Part shown: in pieces, positions 45,410-53,944 of the stretch | Layout: every line of letters starts with the position of its first letter | How positions within the stretch are numbered: the stretch's first letter is position 1 | Assembly: GCA_944381625.1 (NCBI GenBank) | Contig: CALWLW010000003.1 | Coordinates: 1 to 64,000 of the forward strand | Direction of reading: 5' to 3' | DNA: 64,000 nucleotides | From: an uncultured Lachnoclostridium sp. | Lineage (GTDB): Bacteria; Bacillota; Clostridia; Lachnospirales; Lachnospiraceae | Translations under genes and position numbers: made by a program | The notes under the pieces: model-generated | Databases searched by the model: none | Told to the model about the DNA's origin: nothing | What the model saw: the letters and a program-made list of their open reading frames with translations, nothing else

Positions 45410-46366
45410 ATGAAAAAGTATGTGTGCATGGCGCTTACCGCGGCCTGCGTCCTGCTGCTCTGTGGATGCAGGATGCCTGCGGAGGTGGAGGATATACATA
45501 AACCGAGAGTATTCGGGGCCACTTATATGACCAGGAATAATCCTTATTTTGACGTGCTCCATGAGGCCATCGAAGAGGTGGTGGAGGGGAACGGCGATAT
45601 CCTCATATCCCGGGATCCCTGCCAGGACCAGGAAAAACAGAACGGCCAGATCCTGGAGATGATCGAAGAGGGAATCGAGGTCCTGTTCCTGAACCCGGTG
45701 GACTGGGAAAAGGTAAGACCCGCCCTGGAAGCGTGCAGGGAGGCGGGGGTGGTCGTCATCAATATTGATACGGTAGTGAAGGATACAGAGTACGTGGTAT
45801 CCATCGTAGAAACGGATAATTACCAGGCAGGTGTGCTCTGCGCACAGGATATGATGCAACAGGTGGACAGCGCCCGGATTGTCATCATAAATAACCCCAT
45901 ACAGACATCTATTGTAAACCGGGTACAGGGGTTCCTGGATACGATAGAAGGCAATGAAAATTACCAGGTGGTGTATCAGGGCGTTGGAGCCGGGGAGATC
46001 GAGGTCTCCGCGGAAGTGATGGCGGATTTCCTTCAGGAAGTTTTATCCAAAGACATGGAGTTCAATGTGGTGCTGGGGGGGAATGACCCGTCTGCGCTGG
46101 GGGCGCTGGCTGCTTTGCAGCAGTACCGGATGGAAGATGGTATCCTGATCTATGGCATTGACGGTTCCCCTGATTTTAAAGCCATGTTGAACCTGGGATA
46201 TGTGTCGGGTACCAGCGCTCAGAGTCCCAAAACGATAGGCACTGTAGCCGCAGAGACTGCCTATGAATATTTGGCAGGCGAGGCGGTGGCTCCCTATATC
46301 AGCATTGAGCCGTACTTGATTACAAGGGAAAATCTGGATGAATATGAGATTAATGAGTGGCAGTAA
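45410..46366 (+). CDS. Sensor-associated sugar-binding lipoprotein, paralogue of the transport protein
   Basis: A 318-residue lipoprotein (signal ending at C20, LLLCGC) of the type I periplasmic binding fold. It aligns throughout with the transport protein at 41678: RVFGATYMTRNNPYF versus RVFGYTCMDGTNPFF, GGNDPSALGA versus GGNDPTALGA, YGIDGSPD versus YGVDGSPD, SAQSPKTIGTVAAETAY versus GAQSPITIGKTIAETAY. The long acidic linker is missing. Its gene abuts the histidine kinase, which lacks an external sensor domain, so I infer that it reports sugar binding to the kinase. Confidence 0.88.
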   Translation: MKKYVCMALTAACVLLLCGCRMPAEVEDIHKPRVFGATYMTRNNPYFDVLHEAIEEVVEGNGDILISRDPCQDQEKQNGQILEMIEEGIEVLFLNPVDWEKVRPALEACREAGVVVINIDTVVKDTEYVVSIVETDNYQAGVLCAQDMMQQVDSARIVIINNPIQTSIVNRVQGFLDTIEGNENYQVVYQGVGAGEIEVSAEVMADFLQEVLSKDMEFNVVLGGNDPSALGALAALQQYRMEDGILIYGIDGSPDFKAMLNLGYVSGTSAQSPKTIGTVAAETAYEYLAGEAVAPYISIEPYLITRENLDEYEINEWQ

Positions 46367-46376
46367 AGAACAGAAT

Positions 46377-47690
46377 ATGATAAATGAGAAAAAAGACCGC
46401 CGTCTGGCGCTTTTTCAGGGAGCTATGCTGGCAGTGAACTTTGTTGCGGTTTCTTTTATCTGCATTTTCATTTACATAACTACGGAGCAGATACGGGCTC
46501 ATTATAATGCCAGGGAATTTTTGGATGGAGTGGTGACGATCCCGGAAAATCCACAGATGAACCTGATCATCTGTCTTGGCCTGATGGGGGCGCTGGTACT
46601 GACTTTCGCCGTCCGCCACTTCTGGATCAGTCTTTCCAATTCCTGGACGGTGGCCACGCTGCTTGTGGACTTCCTTGTGTGCGCGGCTGTAATCTATCAG
46701 TTGGATTTTAATTATAACGGGCTTTTGCTGCTGGCGTTCGCTAATGTGATCGCGTATGTCAGAGACGGAAAGAGCAAACTCCTTTTTGTTGTGCTTGCGA
46801 TCTGCGGTTATCTGGTGGCCGATTATAACCTTTTGTCCATCTATATGCCTTTATACCGGATGGCGGATTACATACAGTATTATCCCGCCAACGCACAGCA
46901 GTACCTGTCCAGCATTAACAGCATTATGGTTTCTCTGAATGTGATCCTGTTCATTGCTTACTGCATTTATGTGATCAATCAGCAGAGAGGAACGATCGAA
47001 GAGGTGAACCAGCTGTATCACGAGCTGCAGACGGCCAATGAACAGCTTCATGAATACGCAGATATGTCGGAACGGATGGCTCAGACGAAGGAGAGAAACC
47101 GCCTGGCGCGGGAGATCCATGATACGTTGGGACATACGCTGACCGGGATCGCCACCGGTCTGGACGCCTGCCTGGCTTTGATGGACATCTCGCCGGAACA
47201 GACCAAGAAGCAGCTGGAGCTTCTGTCTAAGGTAAGCCGCGAGGGGATCAAGGATATTCGCCGTTCTGTGAATGAATTGCGGCCGGATTCTCTGGAACGG
47301 CTGAGTTTGGAGGTGGCCATCCGTAAGATGGTCACAGAGATGAGCCAGGTATCCGATGTGAAGATCTATTTTGAAACGGATGAGAAACATCTGAAATTTG
47401 ACGAAGACGAGGAGAACGCCATCTACCGGGTGATCCAGGAAGGGATCACCAATGCCGTCCGACATGGAAAAGCGAACCGGATCTGGATTACGCTGAAGAA
47501 AGTGGATGGAGAGATTATTCTTGTGATCCGTGACGACGGGATCGGTGCGAAGGAGATTAAGAGCGGCTTCGGAACAAAACATATCAAAGAAAGGATCGAG
47601 ATGCTGAGAGGCACGGTAACCTTCGACGGGAGCAGCGGGTTTACTGTGACCGCGCGGATACCGATCCGATGGGGTGAGACATATGATTAA
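46377..47690 (+). CDS. Sensor histidine kinase, NarL-type (HisKA_3)
   Basis: A 437-residue membrane kinase. Five or six helices fill residues 10-200, with only short external loops; a coiled coil leads to the HisKA_3 box with phospho-His248 in LAREIHDTLGHTLTG, then the ATPase domain (EGITNAVRHGKAN, DDGIGAKEI, GFGTKHIKERIEML). The start is uncertain: ATGs at 46338 and 46353 overlap the binding-protein gene, 46377 lies after its stop; none has a strong ribosome site, so coupling is likely. Lacking its own sensor domain it probably reads the lipoprotein next door. It overlaps the response-regulator gene by 8 bp. Confidence 0.9.
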   Translation: MINEKKDRRLALFQGAMLAVNFVAVSFICIFIYITTEQIRAHYNAREFLDGVVTIPENPQMNLIICLGLMGALVLTFAVRHFWISLSNSWTVATLLVDFLVCAAVIYQLDFNYNGLLLLAFANVIAYVRDGKSKLLFVVLAICGYLVADYNLLSIYMPLYRMADYIQYYPANAQQYLSSINSIMVSLNVILFIAYCIYVINQQRGTIEEVNQLYHELQTANEQLHEYADMSERMAQTKERNRLAREIHDTLGHTLTGIATGLDACLALMDISPEQTKKQLELLSKVSREGIKDIRRSVNELRPDSLERLSLEVAIRKMVTEMSQVSDVKIYFETDEKHLKFDEDEENAIYRVIQEGITNAVRHGKANRIWITLKKVDGEIILVIRDDGIGAKEIKSGFGTKHIKERIEMLRGTVTFDGSSGFTVTARIPIRWGETYD

Positions 47691-48354
47691 AGTATTGATC
47701 GCAGACGACCAGGAGCTGATCAGGCAGAGCCTGCAGATTGTATTGGACAGCAAGCCGGATATTGAGGTGAGCGACGTGGCGGCGGACGGACAGGAAGTGA
47801 TCCGCTGCATTCGGAAGCAGAAACCGGATGTGATTCTCATGGATATCCGGATGCCGAAGATGGACGGCGTCCAGTGTACAAAGATCATCAAGGAGAATTA
47901 TCCGCAGATCAAAATCATCATCCTGACCACATTCGATGATGACGAATATGTATATAACGCTCTGAAATTCGGCGCCAGCGGCTATCTGCTGAAAGGCGTG
48001 TCCATGGATGAACTGGAAAACGCCATTAAGACCGTATACAGCGGACGGGCCATGATTAACCCGGACATTGCCACCAAGGTACTCAGGCTGTTCTCGCGGA
48101 TGGCCAAGGCGGATTATACGATTCCGGTGGGCGATAAAGGCGTGGAGGAGCTGACAAAGACGGAGTGGAAGATCATCGGTCAGGTGGCCACTGGAGCGAC
48201 GAACAAAGAGATCGCGGAGGCATTGAAACTGTCCGACGGGACGGTGAGAAATTATCTCAGCGCGATCCTGAATAAACTGGATCTGCGTGACCGTACGCAG
48301 CTGGCCATCTGGGCTGTACAGACCCGGGCGGCTGAATATGATCCTGAAGAGTGA
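47683..48354 (+). CDS. Response regulator, NarL/FixJ family
   Basis: A 223-residue regulator. The receiver domain has the acidic pocket ADDQELIR, phospho-acceptor D54 in LMDIRMPKMDG, and K in LLKGVS; the LuxR-type helix-turn-helix (about 150-215) is LTKTEWKIIGQVATGATNKE followed by IAEALKLSDGTVRNYLSAIL. The ATG at 47683 has GGGGTGAG upstream and is preferred to a GTG nine bases before. Pairing with the overlapping kinase is clear. Probable targets are the ABC genes at 41678 and its own cluster. Confidence 0.94.
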   Translation: MIKVLIADDQELIRQSLQIVLDSKPDIEVSDVAADGQEVIRCIRKQKPDVILMDIRMPKMDGVQCTKIIKENYPQIKIIILTTFDDDEYVYNALKFGASGYLLKGVSMDELENAIKTVYSGRAMINPDIATKVLRLFSRMAKADYTIPVGDKGVEELTKTEWKIIGQVATGATNKEIAEALKLSDGTVRNYLSAILNKLDLRDRTQLAIWAVQTRAAEYDPEE

Positions 48355-48373
48355 CCCAATGGGGGACAGACAG

Positions 48374-49684
48374 ATGAAAAAAAGAACTGCGCTGGCAGCA
48401 ACAGCAGCTGCGGCTTTCCTGGGTGTGGGGCTGGCGGTATATACGGGAAATATGCGAAGGGAAATCGTACTGGAATTCGGAATGTTCACCGGAAGCAACT
48501 GGGATGTGGCCAATGCCAACAGCTTTGTGATCATTGATAAGGCCATTGAGCTGTTTGAGGAGGAGCATCCGGGAGTGCGGATCCACTATTACAGCGGCGT
48601 CCGTAAGGATGACTATTCAGAATGGTTTTCCAGGAAGCTCCTGGCGGGGGAAGAACCGGACGTATTCATGGTGCTGGGGACGGACTTTAATCAGTTTTCC
48701 TCCATGGGCGTTATGAAAGATCTGGGAACTTTGATGGATCAGGATGAGAATTTTGAGCCCGGACGATATTTTGACAGCGCGTTCCGTACGGGGCAATATA
48801 GCGGAAGACAGTATGCGCTGCCTTATGAGGTGGTGCCGACATTGATGTTTGTGAATAAGTCTCTTCTGACCAAAGAAGGAATTGCCATGCCGGATGAGGA
48901 CTGGACCTGGGACGATCTGTATGAGATTTGCAGGAAAGTGACGAAGGATGTGGATGGGGACGGGCTCTTAGACCAGTTTGGAACATATAATTATGATTGG
49001 TTGGACGCGGCATATGCCAATGATGCAGAGATCTTTGAAACGGACGGAGATGAGTGCTATTTTGCCAACGACCGTGTGGTGGAGGCGGTAAAATTCATTG
49101 GGCAGATAGACGATCTGTATCGGGGGCAGAACGTGACTCAGGAGGACTTCAATGCCGGAGACGTGGCCCTGATGCCGCTGACGTTTGCAGAATACCGTAC
49201 CTACAAGACATACCCTTACAAGATTAAACGTTACACAAATTTTCAGTGGGACTGTATTACGATGCCGGCGGGAAGCCATGGGGAGAATCTGTCCCAGGTG
49301 GATACACTGCTGATGGGAATCAGCGCCAATACCAGATATGAGGAGCTGGCCTGGGAATTCTTGAAACTGCTTACTTATAATGAAGAAATCCAGATGGAGA
49401 TCTTCCGTTCCTCCCAGGGAGCTTCCGTCCTTAAGGCAGTGACCGAGTCGGAGGAGATGGAGAGCATCGTACAGGAGGACATGGAAGAAGGCGATACCGT
49501 CATCAGCGGGAAGCTTCTGGGGCAGGTGATCGAGGACGGCAGGATCAAGCCTCAGTTTAAGAAGTATGAGCAGGCCATGTCCCTGGCGGACAGCGAGATC
49601 AGCAACATTCTGGAAAACGACCGGACGGTGGACAGCAGCCTGAAGATCCTTCAAAGGACGGTGAACAGCTTTCTGCAGCAGTAA
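48374..49684 (+). CDS. Extracellular solute-binding protein, family 1 (orphan)
   Basis: A 436-residue exported protein. A single hydrophobic segment (about residues 5-25) has no lipobox Cys, so it is either a cleaved signal or a membrane anchor. The rest is a family 1 sugar-binding fold (LLAGEEPDVFMVLGTDFNQF, ALPYEVVPTLMFVNKSLL, DWTWDDLYEICRKV). No ABC permease or ATPase of the matching MalFGK type is adjacent. It lies 19 bp after the response regulator, so it may be a co-sensor of the kinase or serve a transporter elsewhere. The ATG at 48374 follows GGGGGACAG. Confidence 0.85.
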   Translation: MKKRTALAATAAAAFLGVGLAVYTGNMRREIVLEFGMFTGSNWDVANANSFVIIDKAIELFEEEHPGVRIHYYSGVRKDDYSEWFSRKLLAGEEPDVFMVLGTDFNQFSSMGVMKDLGTLMDQDENFEPGRYFDSAFRTGQYSGRQYALPYEVVPTLMFVNKSLLTKEGIAMPDEDWTWDDLYEICRKVTKDVDGDGLLDQFGTYNYDWLDAAYANDAEIFETDGDECYFANDRVVEAVKFIGQIDDLYRGQNVTQEDFNAGDVALMPLTFAEYRTYKTYPYKIKRYTNFQWDCITMPAGSHGENLSQVDTLLMGISANTRYEELAWEFLKLLTYNEEIQMEIFRSSQGASVLKAVTESEEMESIVQEDMEEGDTVISGKLLGQVIEDGRIKPQFKKYEQAMSLADSEISNILENDRTVDSSLKILQRTVNSFLQQ

Positions 49685-49762
49685 CGCCGCAGGGGGACGT
49701 ATGGAGCGGGGATGTGGATAGCAGACAGCAGAGCCGCGGAGTTAAAATATTTCTATTTGCTA

Positions 49763-49790
49763 TTGCATCCCTGAAAAGGTGTGCTATAAT
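49763..49790 (+). promoter_or_regulatory. Sigma-A promoter of the folate operon
   Basis: TTGCAT (49763-49768) and TATAAT (49785-49790) are 16 bp apart. The transcript would begin near 49797, some 87 bases before the riboswitch and 265 before folE. The stretch from 49685 to 49762 shows nothing else. Confidence 0.75.
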
Positions 49791-49883
49791 GTTCCCATAA
49801 GTACGCAGTGCGAGGATTCGAAGCGGATGCGCGCTGCGGAGAAGAATCACAGGTTCACACCATGAATGGACAATAGAATAATA

Positions 49884-49980
49884 TGCAAAATAGGTTTTCA
49901 TGCGTCAAGTGTTCGGTGGATGGGGAGTTGCCGCCGAAACGAAAAGCCTGTCTTACGATATGGAGACCGCACCCGTTGCA
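49884..49980 (+). ncRNA. THF riboswitch upstream of folE
   Basis: The fold matches the known tetrahydrofolate riboswitch. P1 is TGCAA (49884-49888) with TTGCA (49976-49980); P2 is GGTTTTC with GGAGACC; the conserved strand GCGTCAAGTG follows; P3 is TTCGGTGG (49912-49919) with CCGCCGAA (49931-49938), closing the loop ATGGGGAGTTG, close to the consensus AUGGGA-GUC; GCACCCG stands before P1, like GCAUCCG in the family. Downstream, CAATAT (49982-49987) can pair with ATATTG (50001-50006), while an overlapping TTGTGAA (50004-50010) can pair with TTCACAA (50034-50040), a possible switch just ahead of the ribosome site at 50047. Confidence 0.85.
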
Positions 49981-50062
49981 GCAATATAAGATCGCATCTC
50001 ATATTGTGAAGGGATATTTCGTCATATGTTCTGTTCACAAAAGATTAGGAGGTGCTTTTTTT

Positions 50063-50620
50063 ATGGATTACGAAAAGATTAAAGAAGGTGTCCGGCTCCT
50101 GCTGGAAGGAATCGGTGAAGACGTGGACAGGGAAGGGCTTCTGGAGACTCCCGACCGGATTGCCAGGATGTGCGCGGAGATCTATGGAGGGCTGACGGAG
50201 GATGCTTCCGTACACCTTCAGAAACAGTTTGCGGCCGAGGGAAGCGGGATGGTGATTGAGAAGGATATTACCTTTTATTCCACCTGCGAGCACCATCTGC
50301 TCCCGTTTTACGGGAAAGCCCATATCGGCTATTTTCCCAATGGCCGTGTGGTGGGACTCTCCAAGCTGGCCCGGACGGTGGACGTGTTTGCCAGAAGGCC
50401 GCAGATCCAGGAGAAGATGACCGCCCAGATTGCCCAGGCGCTGGAGGAGAACCTGGATCCCAGGGGTGTGATCGTCATGATTGAAGCGGAGCATACCTGC
50501 ATGACCATGCGCGGGATCAAGAAACCGGGAAGCAAGACGGTGACGTTAAAAGCCACCGGCGTGTTTGAGGAGCATCCCGAACTTCAGGACCGGTTCCTGG
50601 CCATGGTAAGGCAGGGCTAG
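50063..50620 (+). CDS. folE: GTP cyclohydrolase I
   Basis: A 185-residue enzyme that makes dihydroneopterin triphosphate from GTP. Zinc ligands are in [10 protein letters not shown] and [20 protein letters not shown] and the QxxEK part ([13 protein letters not shown]) are family blocks. The start is 50063 with AGGAGG ten bases before; the frame opens upstream at 49883, but this would be translation through the riboswitch and is rejected. It is the first gene of folE-HD-folP-folBK and should be repressed by tetrahydrofolate through the upstream riboswitch. Confidence 0.96.
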   Translation: MDYEKIKEGVRLLLEGIGEDVDREGLLETPDRIARMCAEIYGGLTEDASVHLQKQFAAEGSGMVIEKDITFYSTCEHHLLPFYGKAHIGYFPNGRVVGLSKLARTVDVFARRPQIQEKMTAQIAQALEENLDPRGVIVMIEAEHTCMTMRGIKKPGSKTVTLKATGVFEEHPELQDRFLAMVRQG

Positions 50621-50623
50621 TAT

Positions 50624-51115
50624 ATGCGGGGGACGAGACTGGAGCGGGTGGACCGCATCTGGAACCACCCGGAATATCAACGATGTTTGGAGGAGATCCG
50701 GATCTGTGAAAAAGACCGGATCTTCTGCCGCCATACGCCGGAGCATTTTCTGGACGTGGCCAGGATTACCTGCCTGCTGGCGTGGGAGCGTGGACTGGAC
50801 GTGGATCGGGAGACCATATATGCTGCAGCGCTCCTGCACGATATCGGCAGGCATCTGCAGTACAGGGAGAGGATTCCCCATGAACAGGCCAGCGCCCGGA
50901 TCGCGGAAGGCATCCTGGCAGACTGTGGATTCGCAGAAGAGGAGCAGGCGGAAATCCTGCATCTGATCCGAAGCCACAGGACGAAGACGAACCGGGAAGA
51001 TCTGACTGGACTTTTCTACCAGGCGGATAAGCTGTCAAGGAGCTGTTTTTCCTGCCCTGCCAGAGATCTGTGCGACTGGCCTGAAGAAAAGAAAAATCAG
51101 AAAATTACATATTAG
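50624..51115 (+). CDS. HD-domain phosphohydrolase in the folate operon
   Basis: A 163-residue HD-superfamily protein. Metal ligands are H38 or H43 (CRHTPEHFLDV), the HD pair in LLHDIGRHLQY, and later HEQASAR and HLIRSHRTKT. The C-terminus has a short Cys cluster, CFSCPARDLCDW. It is 3 bp after folE and 21 bp before folP. The operon lacks a gene for removing pyrophosphate/phosphate from dihydroneopterin triphosphate, and HD proteins hydrolyse phosphate esters, so it is a candidate for that missing step. This is inference; it might be unrelated. Confidence 0.8.
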   Translation: MRGTRLERVDRIWNHPEYQRCLEEIRICEKDRIFCRHTPEHFLDVARITCLLAWERGLDVDRETIYAAALLHDIGRHLQYRERIPHEQASARIAEGILADCGFAEEEQAEILHLIRSHRTKTNREDLTGLFYQADKLSRSCFSCPARDLCDWPEEKKNQKITY

Positions 51116-51136
51116 AAAGGCTTGTAAAGAACGGAC

Positions 51137-51952
51137 ATGAGGATTGGAAATAAAGATTTTGACGTGAAAAATAAAACCTATATTATGGGGATCCTGAACG
51201 TCACCCCCGATTCGTTTTCGGACGGGGGAAGATGGAATGATCAGGACGCGGCCCTGAGGCACGCGGAGGAGATGATCCGGGACGGGGCGGCCATCGTGGA
51301 CATCGGCGGAGAATCCACCCGTCCCGGCCACCAGCAGATCACGGATGAGGAGGAAATCGCCCGTGTGACCCCAGTGATCGAAGCAGTGAAGACACGGTTC
51401 GGCGTGCCGGTATCGGTGGACACTTACAAATCCAGAGTGGCGGAAGCGGCGATCCAGGCGGGGGCCGATCTGGTCAACGATATCTGGGGACTGAAATACG
51501 ATCCGCAGATGGCGGGGCTGATCGCCCGCACCGGCACGGCCTGCTGCCTGATGCACAATAAAGATAAGGCGGAGTATGAGAACTTTTATCCGGATATGCT
51601 GCGGGAAACGGCGGAATGTGTCCGTATCGCCAGGGAAGCGGGGATCGCCAGGGACAAGATCATCCTGGACCCGGGCGTGGGTTTCGGCAAGGACTGCGCC
51701 ATGAATCTGGAGACCGTGCATTATATGGAGCGTTTCCACACACTGGGCTATCCGATGCTGCTGGGCACTTCCAGGAAGTCGTTCATCGGCCTGACGCTGG
51801 ATCTGCCGGCGGATCAAAGGGAAGAAGGAACGCTGGTGACGACGGTGATGGCGGTCATGAAGAAATACGCCTTTGTGAGAGTGCATGACGTGAAGGCCAA
51901 TGCCAGGGCCATTCAGATGACGGAAGCGATCCTGGCTGCGGGAGAGGAGTAA
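51137..51952 (+). CDS. folP: Dihydropteroate synthase
   Basis: A 271-residue TIM-barrel enzyme that joins the pterin diphosphate to p-aminobenzoate, the target of sulfonamides. Signatures are MGILNVTPDSFSDGG and IDIGGESTRPGHQQ at the front, and DPGVGFGKD and GTSRKSFIG further on. Full length. It starts 21 bp after the HD gene with GAAAGG upstream and ends 2 bp before folBK, so it is tightly linked in the operon. Confidence 0.96.
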   Translation: MRIGNKDFDVKNKTYIMGILNVTPDSFSDGGRWNDQDAALRHAEEMIRDGAAIVDIGGESTRPGHQQITDEEEIARVTPVIEAVKTRFGVPVSVDTYKSRVAEAAIQAGADLVNDIWGLKYDPQMAGLIARTGTACCLMHNKDKAEYENFYPDMLRETAECVRIAREAGIARDKIILDPGVGFGKDCAMNLETVHYMERFHTLGYPMLLGTSRKSFIGLTLDLPADQREEGTLVTTVMAVMKKYAFVRVHDVKANARAIQMTEAILAAGEE

Positions 51953-51954
51953 AG

Positions 51955-52767
51955 ATGGATAAGATTCACATAAAAAATCTGGAGGTTTTCGCAAAACACG
52001 GTGTATTTCCAGAAGAAAATGTTCTGGGACAGAAATTCCTCATATCGGCGGAACTCCATACCTCCGTGCGGGAAGCAGGGAAGTCCGACAGCCTGGAGCT
52101 GTCCATCGACTACGGAGCAGTCAGCCACAGGATCCAGTCGTTCCTGCAGGAGCATACGTATCGACTCCTGGAGACGGCGGCGGAGAAGTTGGCGGAGATG
52201 CTGCTTCTGGAGACGGCTCACCTGGAGCGGATCAGGATCGAGATCAAGAAACCCTGGGCGCCGGTGGCTCTGCCGCTGGAGACCGTCTCGGTGGAGATCG
52301 AGAGGGGATGGCATACGGCGTATATCGCTTTAGGCTCCAACATGGGAGACAAGAAGGCCCATCTGGATATGGGTGTGGAGGGCCTGAAAAAAACTCCCGG
52401 CTGTCAGGTGGAGGCAGTCTCTGATTATCTGGCGACGGAGCCCTACGGAGTGACGGATCAGGACGAGTTCCTGAACGGGGTGATGAGAGTCCGCACACTG
52501 CTGACGCCGCGGGAACTTCTGGACCGGCTCCATGAGATCGAGAAGGAGGCCAAGCGGGAGCGGATCGTACATTGGGGTCCCAGGACGCTGGATCTGGACA
52601 TTCTGCTCTACGACGATCTGGTGCTGGACGACGAGCAGCTTCACATCCCGCATATTGAGATGCACAAACGGGAATTTGTGCTGAAGCCGCTCTGCCAGAT
52701 CGCCCCCTACGTGCGCCACCCGGTGTACCGGCGCACGGCGCAGGAGATGCTGGACGCGCTGGGATAA
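51955..52767 (+). CDS. folK: Bifunctional dihydroneopterin aldolase / HPPK
   Basis: A 270-residue fusion of two folate enzymes. Residues 1-118 are FolB, dihydroneopterin aldolase (KHGVFPEENVLGQKF, SIDYGAVSH, ETAAEKLAEMLL, and a Lys in IEIKKPW). Residues 121-270 are FolK, hydroxymethyl-dihydropterin pyrophosphokinase (YIALGSNMGDK, DQDEFLNGVMRV, RTLDLDILLYDD, IPHIEMHKREFVLKPL). The fusion channels the product to the next enzyme. It is 2 bp after folP and is the last gene of the operon. Confidence 0.96.
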   Translation: MDKIHIKNLEVFAKHGVFPEENVLGQKFLISAELHTSVREAGKSDSLELSIDYGAVSHRIQSFLQEHTYRLLETAAEKLAEMLLLETAHLERIRIEIKKPWAPVALPLETVSVEIERGWHTAYIALGSNMGDKKAHLDMGVEGLKKTPGCQVEAVSDYLATEPYGVTDQDEFLNGVMRVRTLLTPRELLDRLHEIEKEAKRERIVHWGPRTLDLDILLYDDLVLDDEQLHIPHIEMHKREFVLKPLCQIAPYVRHPVYRRTAQEMLDALG

Positions 52768-52775
52768 GGGTTGAG

Positions 52776-52826
52776 AAGCAGCCATGAAACTCTTTCTATA
52801 TTTTGGGGTTTTATGGTTGCTTTTTT
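52776..52826 (+). terminator. Terminator of the folate operon
   Basis: AAGCAGCCATGAAAC (52776-52790) pairs with GTTTTATGGTTGCTT (52808-52822) with two G-U pairs, followed by more Ts. Confidence 0.8.
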
Positions 52827-52926
52827 GCATACTGTATGTTACAATTTTCTCATAAAAATCTAAGCTATCTGACCGTATCGGTCTGATTACCCCTAAGGAT
52901 TAGGCCGCGGCGCGGCCAGGTGAAAA

Positions 52927-53850
52927 TTGAAGAAGAGACGAAGGAACAGAAGCTCTGATGCGGCCGGAGGAAAAGGTACCGCGGGTGTCCGGCCCGGATA
53001 CCGGCAGTGGCACCTTCCATTTCAGAATGCCCTGTGTGTGACGTTGGAGGCAGATGATGGGCACTATGCCATCAGCCCGGAACGGGAACTGACGCGTAAA
53101 CCATTGAGGATGGATTTTCTTATTCTGAGAACGGACAGAGGCTGGCATATGAAGAGTAAGCTGGGAAAAATTTTAAAAAATCACACAATACTGGAATATA
53201 AAGGAGCAACTGACCGGTTGTGCATAAACGATATTTATAAGGGGATGGCGTACTTCTGCCTGTATATTTCTTCCGGGACGGGAGATTCGGTGCAATTAAA
53301 AGAGTCCCCGGATGCGGAGGAGGTTCTGTTGATGTTTATCTGCAATGCTTATCCAAAGAAAGTGATGGAATATCTGAAAGACGTTTTTCAGGGAGAAGCA
53401 GACCCCGGTATTTATCGTTTCCGGTTTTGGAGAACGGATGTGGTCATCATGGTGCAGTCCCGTTTGCAGGGCGAGGAGTTTATTTGGCTGAAAAATTTTT
53501 CGCTTCGTGTGGATGCCGGGGAGTTTGACCAGATGGCGCGGCAGGCGCTGGACAGGCCGGAGGATGTCAGAAGGGATGAACTGATCCAGTTCATCGGCGA
53601 GGCGAATCCGCATCTTTGGGAGGAGAGTGAGAGAATGTGCAAGATTTTTGAAGAAGTGGAACGAAGAGGGGAAGAAAGAGGCGAAAAGCGAGGAAGGCAG
53701 GCCGGGATTGCGGCGGGAAAACAGCAGGGCGAGTCACGCCTGTCCAGTCTGATCCAGGCCCTTTTACGTGAAGGAAGAATTGATGAGATCTCTGCAGTAA
53801 CCAGTGACGCAAAGGAGCGGAAGAGGCTGTACCGCAAATATGGAATCTGA
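52927..53850 (+). CDS. Rpn-like PD-(D/E)XK family protein
   Basis: Up to 307 residues. It resembles a protein family frequent in Lachnospiraceae with a PD-(D/E)XK nuclease-like core: D63 in PLRMDFLIL and E90/K92 in ILEYKGATD. Rpn-type nucleases promote recombination; activity here is unproven. The C-terminus is charged and low-complexity (EERGEKRGRQAG). The start is doubtful: the open frame begins with a TTG at 52927, and the first 26 residues are basic and unlike the family, whose homology begins at QWHLPF. The gene may be decayed at its 5-prime end. It is isolated between two units. Confidence 0.65.
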   Translation: MKKRRRNRSSDAAGGKGTAGVRPGYRQWHLPFQNALCVTLEADDGHYAISPERELTRKPLRMDFLILRTDRGWHMKSKLGKILKNHTILEYKGATDRLCINDIYKGMAYFCLYISSGTGDSVQLKESPDAEEVLLMFICNAYPKKVMEYLKDVFQGEADPGIYRFRFWRTDVVIMVQSRLQGEEFIWLKNFSLRVDAGEFDQMARQALDRPEDVRRDELIQFIGEANPHLWEESERMCKIFEEVERRGEERGEKRGRQAGIAAGKQQGESRLSSLIQALLREGRIDEISAVTSDAKERKRLYRKYGI

Positions 53851-53944
53851 TGACTGTAAAGCGCCACATTCTCATTGACAAAGTCGTTTTCTTGATATAT
53901 TATTGTATTAGAAAACTAATACAATAAGGAGCGAATGATATAAT

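Noticed and set aside
49805-49860. tRNA-like look (GGATTCGAAGC) upstream of the folate operon
   Set aside because: No acceptor stem, D-arm or anticodon arm of the right lengths can be formed around it.
49883-50062. N-terminal extension of FolE by 60 residues
   Set aside because: It would translate through the THF riboswitch; AGGAGG before 50063 and family alignment give the real start.
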